From the NCBI GenBank assembly GCA_937896065.1, contig CALBLI010000033.1:1-8804 (forward strand): a stretch of 8,804 nucleotides of DNA. The letters are read 5' to 3'. Below, one piece after another: positions 1 to 7,300 of this stretch (position 1 is the first letter of the stretch; the number at the start of each line of letters is the position of its first letter). Source of the DNA: an uncultured Caryophanales bacterium. Lineage in GTDB: Bacteria; Bacillota_I; Bacilli_A; RFN20; CAG-288. The translations under genes and the position numbers were made by a program. The notes under the pieces are model-generated. The model was not told where the DNA came from and did not search any database. It saw only the letters and a list, made by a program, of their open reading frames with translations.

Positions 1-45
1 CAGTTGCTAGTGATTTTAAGGCTGATGATAAATCACTAGCAACTG
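1..45. repeat. Perfect 16-bp inverted repeat inside the permease gene
   Basis: Bases 1-16 (CAGTTGCTAGTGATTT) and 30-45 (AAATCACTAGCAACTG) are exact reverse complements around a 13-base loop. The arms lie in the permease reading frame and are translated. There is no U-tract after the right arm, so it does not look like a terminator. The left arm begins at the first base of the window, so the repeat could extend further left. Confidence 0.85.
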
Positions 46-1469
46 ATTCAAGTAAAACATTGAATTTATCTGATTGTTTTGACTTACCTAATCAAGAAGT
101 ATTAATGCAAGTGCTTCTTAATCAAGTAGGAACAGAAAGCTTTAACAAGCTTTCAAATTATATAAAAGTTGGAGATTTAATAAATGATATAGTGACCAAT
201 AAAGTCAATTTGAATAATATCACTAATAAAGCTATTAAAAAGTATTTAAATGATAATTTACTAAGTACATCTAGTAATTATCAAACTGAGCGTGAAAATT
301 GTGCAATAGCTTTATATGATTTTATTGATCAATTTTTTAGTGATGAGCTGATGAAAGACTATACTCAAAAAGATATTAAAACTTATCTAGAACCAAAAAC
401 TAATGAACAATATGAAGCACTATATAATAACTCTAATAATCGAACACTGAAGATAACTACTATTTTAAGGCCTAAAGAAACAACTGATCTACCAATTCTT
501 TCTTCAGGTATTTATTATCCAAAATCTTTAACGTATCAATCACTTACTGATTTTGGTGATTCTAAAATTGGTAAGGAATTTAAAAATCATATCATGGTTG
601 AAAAGAATGAAAATTTAAAAACTACCTTCACAACCGTTTTAAGTCGAATAATTGATGAAGAGGAAGAAAAGAAAATAAGTGAAATGAATTTACTTTCAGG
701 TATTTCAAGTGCTAAATTAGGAATTCTTTTAAATTCATATAAAGTCACTAGAGTCAATAATGAAACTTCATCATTAAAATTAGAAAAATATGACTCTGTA
801 GATAAATATTTAACTAATAGATTATATTTAGGAAGTGATGTTAATAATTCTAAAATTAAATTTGAAGGTACAATAGATCCATCAATGTATGCTCAATTTG
901 TTTCGACTATTACAATTTATGCAACTGATTATTCATCAAAAGGATATATCATTGATTATCTAGGCAAATATAATGAAGATAAAGTTGAAAAAGATAAGAT
1001 ATATTATATGGATGTAGGAGGCTTAGCCACTGATACAGTTGGCCAAATAGTCTCGGTTATATCAGCTGTTTTGATTTCTTTTGCTTCTATATCACTTGTT
1101 GTCTCATCAATTATGATTGCTATTTTAATTTATACATCAGTTATTGAAAGAACTAAAGAAATAGGTGTATTAAGAAGTATTGGTGCTAGAAAAAAGGATG
1201 TTGGAAGATTGTTTAAAGCAGAAGCAATGATAATCGGCTTTTTATCGGGAAGCATCGGTGTTATTTTCACTTATCTTATATCGCTTCCAATATCTTTGAT
1301 ACTGAATTTAAATTTTAAAGATGTGCATTTAGGTCAAATTGCTTTCTTAAATCCACTCCATGCTGTATTACTTATTGTTTTATCAACTGGTCTTACTTAT
1401 TTAGCTAGTTTAATTCCATCAAGAATCGCAAGCAAAAAAGATCCAGTTACATGTCTTAGAAGCGAATAG
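3..1469 (+). CDS. ABC transporter permease, FtsX/MacB type (C-terminal part; start lies outside the window)
   Basis: The frame is open to the left edge, so this is the 3' part of a longer gene; the TTG at 60 is simply an internal Leu codon. Residue numbers count from that TTG. Residues 1 to about 325 are a hydrophilic, probably extracellular region. Within it, residues around 128-156 (ending GIYYPKSLT) resemble the substrate-side domain of MacB-like permeases. Three membrane helices follow, at about 330-359, 390-415 and 433-454. The loop after the first carries the FtsX signature RTKEIGVLRSIGARKKDV (364-381), and the C-terminus IPSRIASKKDPVTCLRSE is the usual family ending. Such permeases work with an ABC ATPase to export peptides or lipids or to act on the envelope. 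In Bacillota the ATPase is often fused at the N-terminus, but that part is not visible here. The substrate is unknown. The family call is firm; the specific role is open. Confidence 0.9.
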   Translation, partial: VASDFKADDKSLATDSSKTLNLSDCFDLPNQEVLMQVLLNQVGTESFNKLSNYIKVGDLINDIVTNKVNLNNITNKAIKKYLNDNLLSTSSNYQTERENCAIALYDFIDQFFSDELMKDYTQKDIKTYLEPKTNEQYEALYNNSNNRTLKITTILRPKETTDLPILSSGIYYPKSLTYQSLTDFGDSKIGKEFKNHIMVEKNENLKTTFTTVLSRIIDEEEEKKISEMNLLSGISSAKLGILLNSYKVTRVNNETSSLKLEKYDSVDKYLTNRLYLGSDVNNSKIKFEGTIDPSMYAQFVSTITIYATDYSSKGYIIDYLGKYNEDKVEKDKIYYMDVGGLATDTVGQIVSVISAVLISFASISLVVSSIMIAILIYTSVIERTKEIGVLRSIGARKKDVGRLFKAEAMIIGFLSGSIGVIFTYLISLPISLILNLNFKDVHLGQIAFLNPLHAVLLIVLSTGLTYLASLIPSRIASKKDPVTCLRSE

Positions 1470-1473
1470 GAGG
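1468..1473 (+). promoter_or_regulatory. Ribosome-binding site of the aldo/keto reductase, overlapping the permease stop
   Basis: AGGAGG starts on the second base of the permease TAG stop and sits six bases before the ATG at 1480. It fixes the reductase start. The 10-base gap leaves no room for a promoter, pointing to co-transcription and probable translational coupling. Confidence 0.9.
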
Positions 1474-1479
1474 ATATAT

Positions 1480-2451
1480 ATGAAATATTTTAAATTTGAA
1501 GATAGTGATTTTGATGTCTCTAGAATTTGTTTAGGATGCATGTCTTTTGGTAAACAAAAGGCTATGTATGAATGGACTTTAAATGATGATGATGCTTATA
1601 ACATCATCAGTTATAGTTTGAATAAAGGTATCAATTTTTTTGATACAGCCAATGGTTATTCAGATGGTGAGAGTGAAAAATTATTAGGAAAAGCCATAAA
1701 AAAATATACAAATAGAGATAAGGTAATAATAGCTAGCAAAGTTTATTTTAATGAAGGTCATTTAAAAAAAGAAGCTATTCGAAGAGAGATTGAAAAAACA
1801 CTCCTCAATTTAGATACTTCCTATTTAGATATTTATTACATTCATAGATTTGATTATTCTACGCCTATATATGAAACGATGTATACTTTAAATGACTTAG
1901 TTAAAGAAGGAAAAGTTAGAGCATTAGGTGCTTCATCGATGTGGGGTTATCAGTTTAATGATTATCAACAACTTGCTCTAGATAATCATTTTAAAAAATT
2001 TTCATATATGCAAAATCAATATAATCTTTTATATCGTGAAGAAGAAAGAGAGATGAATCCAATCTGTAAGAAATGGAATGTTAAACTTGTCCCTTTCTCT
2101 CCTTTAGCTATGGGAAGATTATCGAGAGCTAGTTGGTTTTCATCTTCTAAAAGATGTGAAAGTGATAAAGTTGCTATGGCTAAATATGATGTCTGTAAAG
2201 ATGAAGACATTAAGATAGTTAAAAGAGTAGAAGAATTAGCTTTAAAACATGACACAACTATGTCAACCATTGCTTTAGCTTGGTTATTTAAAAAAGGTAT
2301 CACTGCTCCTATTGTTGGAATAACAAAAACTAAGTACTTAGATGATGCTGTAAATAGTTTAGAATTCTCTTTAAGTGAAGAAGAAGAAAACTATTTAGAA
2401 GAATTATACACTGCTCATAATGTGACAAGTGTTTTAAAAGAACCTAAATAA
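1480..2451 (+). CDS. Aldo/keto reductase, YajO-like
   Basis: This 323-residue protein is a full-length aldo/keto reductase, a cytosolic NAD(P)H-dependent TIM-barrel enzyme that reduces aldehydes or ketones. The catalytic tetrad is complete: Asp55 in FFDTANGY, Tyr60, Lys87 in IIASKVYF and His122 in YYIHRFDY. The cofactor-side motifs are also present: GASS (150-153), QNQYNLLYREEEREM (178-192), SPLAMGRL (207-214) and VGITKT (279-284). The early WTL segment (32-34), the YSDGESE stretch and the IHRFDY and YREEEREM motifs match what I recall of the E. coli YajO subgroup, which is nearly the same length. The natural substrate cannot be read from the sequence. The gene follows the ABC permease in what looks like one operon. 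The physiological link is unknown, since reductases of this family occur in many unrelated operons. It converges with the MATE gene, whose stop codon lies one base away. Confidence 0.95.
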   Translation: MKYFKFEDSDFDVSRICLGCMSFGKQKAMYEWTLNDDDAYNIISYSLNKGINFFDTANGYSDGESEKLLGKAIKKYTNRDKVIIASKVYFNEGHLKKEAIRREIEKTLLNLDTSYLDIYYIHRFDYSTPIYETMYTLNDLVKEGKVRALGASSMWGYQFNDYQQLALDNHFKKFSYMQNQYNLLYREEEREMNPICKKWNVKLVPFSPLAMGRLSRASWFSSSKRCESDKVAMAKYDVCKDEDIKIVKRVEELALKHDTTMSTIALAWLFKKGITAPIVGITKTKYLDDAVNSLEFSLSEEEENYLEELYTAHNVTSVLKEPK

Positions 2452-2452
2452 A

Positions 2453-3949
2453 TTATACTTTTAATTTAGAAGTCAGTATTTTATATTCAAATTTGTTTTC
2501 AAGATGAAGAAAGACATCTTTTTGTTCTTTTAAAATGCAAGGGATAAAAATTAATGAAACAAGTATCCAACTTATTGGATAGGTTGAATATAACCAAAAG
2601 ACAGTGTGGAAGAAAGGTATATTGAAGATGGTGTATAAGAAAAGAATCCTAGTGCCAGTACAGCCTATTAAAGTTAGTAAAGCGGGAGTAGTGCTCTTTT
2701 TCATTCCTCTTAAATAATTTCCATCGACATCCATAATGCCATCTAAAAAATAAGTAAAAGTCATTATATAAAGTCGATCTTTACCAGCAATTAAGGCACC
2801 AGTTTGACTGACATCTGAATTAGTTGTTATAAATATTGAAAGAAGAGGGTAAGGAAGAAGTCCACCAATCAGCATAAATAAAGCTGAAAAAGCGAGCATC
2901 CAAATCATGCAATACCAATATGATTTCTTGATGTTTTTAATGTTTTTGGCTCCATAGTTTTGACCAACGAAAGAACATAATGAAATAGCAAAAGCATCAA
3001 TGAAAGCAAACATGTAGTTTTCAATTTGCTGACTTGCACTAGAACCAGCTATGATATCTTCTTGTGTGATAAGTTGACCATTTACTTCATATGATGATAT
3101 TGAATATAAGCTTGATTGAATCAAAACATTAGGGATTGAAAAAGCTAAACCTTGAATACCAGCTGGCAAACCGATTTTTAGTATCTCTTTAAAAGATAAA
3201 GAATCAATTTTTAAATCTCTAAATCTAAAACAGACAAACCCATGTTTGTTAAACATGAAAAAGATAATGGTCATAATAGCCGATACTGCTTCTGAAATGA
3301 CAGTTGCTAAAGCAACACCAAAGACATCCATGTTTAAAAATTTAACAAAGATGATGTCGAATAAAACATTGATGAGTCCAGATATTAAAAGAATGATAAA
3401 TGGCTTTTTACTATCTCCTAAAGCTCTCATCATCTGTGAACCAAAGTTGTAAATCATTAAGAATGGAAGACCGATAAAATATACCTGTAAATAAGTATTA
3501 GCATTATCTAAAATACTATTTGGTGTATTCATCATAATCAGTAAATATTTGGATATAAAATATCCAATAAGACCAACTAAAACTCCACCAATGGTTGCAA
3601 TTAAAAAGGAGGTATGTAAAACTTTCTTAGCTTTATCTTTATTGTTTTCACCTTTTGCACAAGATAAGATGACATTGCTCCCTGTGGCAAGCGATACTAA
3701 AACAGTGATGATTAATGATATTAACGAAGAATTTGAGCCTATAGCTGACATGGAGTTATTTCCACCACCATAAGTTGAAACCGTCCATAAATCAATTGTC
3801 GTATAAAGTAACTGCAAAGTTGTAGTTAAAGCTAAAGGGAGAGCAAATAACGGCATTTTCCAAAATAAATTACCTGAAGTTAAATCAAGTTCAAATCTAT
3901 TTTTTTTATTTTTGGTAACTGCTTTATCATTATTATTTAATTCATCCAT
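2453..3949 (-). CDS. MATE-family multidrug/metabolite efflux protein
   Basis: This 498-residue inner-membrane protein has about twelve hydrophobic segments, at roughly 29-53, 73-97, 112-137, 152-172, 183-204, 209-234, 255-283, 311-330, 344-366, 388-410, 421-443 and 448-473. That is the two-times-six-helix MATE fold, and the length is slightly above the usual ~450. Family motifs recur in the two halves: SCAKGENNKDKAKK (96-109) and RALGDSKKPFI (175-185) in the first, VGQNYGAKN (328-336) and YLRGMKKSTTP (412-422) in the second. MATE proteins export cationic drugs or metabolites in exchange for Na+ or H+; the substrate and coupling ion are not determinable here. The ATG at 3949 is supported by TAAGGTGG on the minus strand (3960-3953), three bases from the start, a rather short spacing. 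It is transcribed alone, divergently from the large lipoprotein gene. A polar Asn/Lys-rich N-terminus of about 28 residues precedes the first helix. Confidence 0.95.
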   Translation of the reverse strand: MDELNNNDKAVTKNKKNRFELDLTSGNLFWKMPLFALPLALTTTLQLLYTTIDLWTVSTYGGGNNSMSAIGSNSSLISLIITVLVSLATGSNVILSCAKGENNKDKAKKVLHTSFLIATIGGVLVGLIGYFISKYLLIMMNTPNSILDNANTYLQVYFIGLPFLMIYNFGSQMMRALGDSKKPFIILLISGLINVLFDIIFVKFLNMDVFGVALATVISEAVSAIMTIIFFMFNKHGFVCFRFRDLKIDSLSFKEILKIGLPAGIQGLAFSIPNVLIQSSLYSISSYEVNGQLITQEDIIAGSSASQQIENYMFAFIDAFAISLCSFVGQNYGAKNIKNIKKSYWYCMIWMLAFSALFMLIGGLLPYPLLSIFITTNSDVSQTGALIAGKDRLYIMTFTYFLDGIMDVDGNYLRGMKKSTTPALLTLIGCTGTRILFLYTIFNIPFFHTVFWLYSTYPISWILVSLIFIPCILKEQKDVFLHLENKFEYKILTSKLKV

Positions 3950-3952
3950 AAA

Positions 3953-3960
3953 CCACCTTA
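3953..3960 (-). promoter_or_regulatory. Ribosome-binding site of the MATE gene
   Basis: On the minus strand this reads TAAGGTGG, one mismatch from the TAAGGAGG complement of the 16S rRNA 3' end. It supports the ATG at 3949. Only TTT separates it from the start codon. Confidence 0.75.
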
Positions 3961-3979
3961 TATTTGTATAACCTTGTAA

Positions 3980-4007
3980 ACTATACTCTTTTAAATTAGT
4001 AAGTAAA
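3980..4007 (-). promoter_or_regulatory. Possible sigma-70-type promoter for the MATE gene
   Basis: On the minus strand TTTACT (4007-4002) and TATAGT (3985-3980) are separated by 16 bases. They match the -35 and -10 consensus at four and five of six positions. Transcription would begin near 3973, giving a leader of about 24 bases. The AT-rich background makes chance matches likely. Confidence 0.4.
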
Positions 4008-4115
4008 TATGTATGGTTAAGAAAGCGATTTCTTGATACTTTTTTAACAAATAAATAATGTAAAGATCAAACTTAATCTAATGTAAAAAATAACAATATT
4101 TTCCCCCAAAGGAAT

Positions 4116-4139
4116 AAAAAAATATGTAAAAAAATATGT
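4116..4139. repeat. Two exact tandem copies of a 12-bp A-rich unit
   Basis: AAAAAAATATGT occurs at 4116-4127 and again at 4128-4139, followed by AAAAGCG. The A-tracts are spaced about one helical turn apart, which would favour DNA bending. It lies about 135 bases upstream of the lipoprotein promoter. Slippage in AT-rich DNA is a sufficient explanation. Confidence 0.8.
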
Positions 4140-4250
4140 AAAAGCGAATAAAAAATACAAAAAATAAGTGACTTAAAATAACTATTATTGCCCGTGTAGA
4201 ACGATAAAATGCACGTTTTTAAGTGTTTTCAAAATAGTCTATCGTTAAAA

Positions 4251-4279
4251 TTAGAAAAAGATTTAATTTTTGTTATACT
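4251..4279 (+). promoter_or_regulatory. Probable promoter of the large lipoprotein gene (extended -10)
   Basis: TATACT at 4274-4279 matches the -10 consensus at five of six positions. It is preceded by TG at 4271-4272, giving an extended -10 element. A weak -35 candidate, TTAGAA (4251-4256), lies 17 bases upstream. Transcription would start near 4286, giving a leader of about 24 bases before the ATG at 4310. Confidence 0.6.
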
Positions 4280-4295
4280 TTAGATGTAATAATTT

Positions 4296-4301
4296 AGGGG
4301 G
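4296..4301 (+). promoter_or_regulatory. Ribosome-binding site of the lipoprotein gene
   Basis: AGGGGG, one base off AGGAGG, lies eight bases before the ATG at 4310. It supports that start, which also gives a well-formed lipoprotein signal peptide. Confidence 0.75.
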
Positions 4302-4309
4302 TTCTTTAC

Positions 4310-7300
4310 ATGAAAAAGAAAATCAAAAAATTATCATTACTATCTATTGTTGCTTTTTCAACAATCTTAACTTCATGCGGTTTTGAAACTGACTTCGACA
4401 AAGCTTCTTCAAATCCAATTGAAAACAATTCAACAGTTGTTGATGATGATAAACCAGGTGATAATACACCTGATGATCCAAATGTTATTCCAGTACCAGA
4501 TGACACTAAGAATAAAGTCACTGTCAGTTTTGTAAGTGGAAATAGTCTTATTAAATCTGAACAAGTTAAGGTCAACACCATATATACCTATAATGGTGAA
4601 GAACCTACTGTTGATTCAAGTCAAAAAGAAGCTGGCTATGATTATGTATTTAAAGGTTGGCAAATACCTGGATATACTAGGGTATATGGAAACAATAATT
4701 TGCCTGTCATTCAAAAAAACACTACTTTTAGAGCTGTTTTTGAAAAAACTGGTAAAACAATCGATGTCACTTTCTATAATGGTGATGGTACCGTTTTATA
4801 TACTCAAAAAGTAAAATATGGTGACAAAATCACATATGATGAAACTAAAGGTAAACCAACTAAGAATACTAAAGCAAATTCAGCTTTAGCATCTAGTGAT
4901 GATTTTAAAGGTCAATGGACCAATAATAGAGATGCTTCTATTTTTACAGAAGATACTGTCGCTTACGCAACAGTCAATATTCGTTTCAATCCTATTTTTG
5001 GTAGTGAAAAGAAAGTTTATCGTGTTATCTTTAAAGATGAAGATGGCAGCATATTATCTTCTAAATATTATGAAGAAGGAAGCAATCCTACTTATGCTGG
5101 TGAACCATTTAAACCTGAAGATAAAGAATATACTTACAAGTTTGCTTATTGGAAAGATGAAGCTGGAAATAAAGTTGATTTAGCTTCAAGAGTTGTCAAC
5201 AATGATCTCACTTATACTGCCGTCTTTACTAAGGCAATTAAAAAATTTGCAGTCACAGTTAAAAGAGCTGATGGAACCATTATTCAAAATAAAATTACAG
5301 TTGATGCTGGTTCAACTAAAACTTTCAACTACAATAACGCAAGTGATTTAGATTACACAGCCAGTGGTCAAAATTATAAATTTGTCGGCTGGAAAGATAA
5401 TAAAGATCCAAGAACCACTAAGATATATGAAGATACTGAATTTGTTGCCATGTATCAAAAAGAAGAAATCAAATATTCAGTCACTTATAAAAATGGTGAT
5501 GGATCAATTTTAAAAGTTGTTAACGATTTAAAATATAATGCACCATTACAACTTATAAGCAATATTCCTACTAAAACAGAAGAAGGCTATGACAATACCT
5601 TCGCTTATTGGATTGTTGAAAATACTGGTGTTAGAGCTAGTGAAATAACTAATGTTACAAGTGATTTAGTTTTAGAACCAGTCTTCAAAAGAACTGCCAA
5701 GAAATATGTCATCGAATATTTAAATGGCGATGGCTCAGTAATGCTTAGAAAGAGTGCTGATTATGGTAGCGAATTACAATATGAAAGCAATATAGTTCCA
5801 ACTAAAGCTAGCCAAGGTGGTATCAAATATACTTTTGCTAACCAATGGATTAGTAAAGTTGATGGTTCGATTTTCACAAGCGGCAACAGCTTACTTATCA
5901 CAAGCAATATTCAATTAGAACCAGTTTTTAATGATGCAAAACAAGTTTATAAAGTCTCATACTTCAATGATGATGGAGCTCTTGTTACTTCTAAAAACTT
6001 TGAACATGGTTCAAATCCAGTTCTTAGCAAAAATATGCTAAAGAATCAAACAGCACAATATAGTTATGAATTTGCTGGCTGGACCAAAGAAAAAGGTTCT
6101 GACAAAGTTGTTGACTTATCAAAAGAAGTTGTAACTGGTGAAGCAAGTTATTATGCTTACTATAAGAAAACATTAAGGAGCTATAATGTCAGATTCTTAG
6201 ATGCCGATGGAAAGGTTCTTTCTACTGAAAAAGTTCAATATGGTTCACATCCAACATATGATTATGAAAATGCTAATTTGAGTCATAAAAATGAGATGTG
6301 GGAATATACCTTCATTGGATTTGAAAACAATTTAGATCCAAAGACTTATGAAGTCAAAGGTAATGTTGATTTTATTTGCAAATACAAAGAAGAATATGTC
6401 AAATATAGCATCGTTTATGAAAATGAAGACGGAAGTGTTTTCTATGCAGATCCAACTGAATATAGATATAATGATTCATATAAACTCATAACTGATAAAC
6501 CAAAGAAAATTGCACATGGTTTTGCTTATAAATTTGAAAAATGGGTTTTAAAAGACGGAGATTCAAGTGAAAGTAGTGATACTAATATCAAAGGAAATCT
6601 TGTATTTGTCCCTGTTTTCTCATCTACTCGTGAAAAATTTAATGTGTACATTAAAGATTATAGAAACTATAACATCAATACTCATGAAATTGAATATGAA
6701 GGCAAATTAACTTCTCATATGGTTACCAATGATAAGGCCTTAGTTACTAAAACTTATAGTGATGCCGTTTATGATTATACTTTCACTGGTCGATTCATTA
6801 ATTCTATTGATGGTTCAATTATTCAAGCTGAAGATTTAGTTGATTATGTTATCACTGATAATGTCAGTTTTACCGCTGAATATTCCAAAGAATATCGTGT
6901 TTTCAAAGTCAACATTGATATTGGTTATGATGATTTAGGTCATGGTAGAGTCACCTGGAGAACTGTTGAGAAACAGTACAAATATGGAACTCCAATAAAA
7001 ACTATCATCGATGACATTGAAAAGAGCGATGATAGACAAGAATATTCAAGAGAGGATGGATATTATATATATACCTTCCGTACTTGGTCAGCTTATTCTG
7101 GAAATCTTGAATCTGATTATAGACTTTACACTATATATTCAAGAGAAGAAAAGACTTATAGTGTCACTGTTATAAATGATTTAACAGGTCAAATAATTGA
7201 TGTTAAGACTAATTATAAATTTGGTGATGAAGTCCAGTTTAGTAACAAAGTTTCTGAAATTGCTAATCCAAATGTAATTGTCAAAAAATCTGTTTTAGAA

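Larger units (their letters stand above)
3950..4309. other. Divergent intergenic region between the MATE and lipoprotein genes
   Basis: About 360 very AT-rich bases hold the two divergent promoters and no gene I can support. From left to right there are the MATE leader, an unremarkable A/T stretch (about 4010-4090), a CCCCC run at 4103-4107, an A-rich tandem repeat (4116-4139), and a less AT-rich island (about 4185-4250) with several short inverted repeats. The last are ACTTAAAA/TTTTAAGT (4171-4178 with 4217-4224), CGTGTA/TGCACG (4193-4198 with 4210-4215, one G-T pair) and AACGATA/TATCGTT (4200-4206 with 4240-4246). These could be operator sites or a small structured element upstream of the lipoprotein promoter. 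I recognise no riboswitch, tRNA or known RNA family. Confidence 0.6.

Noticed and set aside
60..1469. A complete gene starting at the TTG at 60
   Set aside because: The frame stays open to base 3, there is no Shine-Dalgarno site before 60, and the protein would lack the first part typical of FtsX/MacB permeases. It is a truncated 3' part.
2016..2303. Minus-strand open frame inside the reductase gene
   Set aside because: It is a shadow of a well-supported aldo/keto reductase with a full catalytic tetrad. It has no family resemblance of its own.
4033..4061. Second plus-strand promoter, TTGATA, 17 bases, TAATGT
   Set aside because: The -10 half matches the consensus poorly, it would give a leader of about 240 bases, and a better extended -10 promoter lies next to the gene at 4274-4279.
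3950..4309. CRISPR array, tRNA or known riboswitch in the intergenic region
   Set aside because: There are only two copies of a 12-bp A-rich unit with no spacers, no cloverleaf with a CCA-type end, and no riboswitch core that I recognise.
4306..4581. Minus-strand open frame over the lipoprotein signal peptide
   Set aside because: It overlaps the clear signal peptide and linker of the lipoprotein, and its Ser/Leu-rich product is typical antisense shadow composition.
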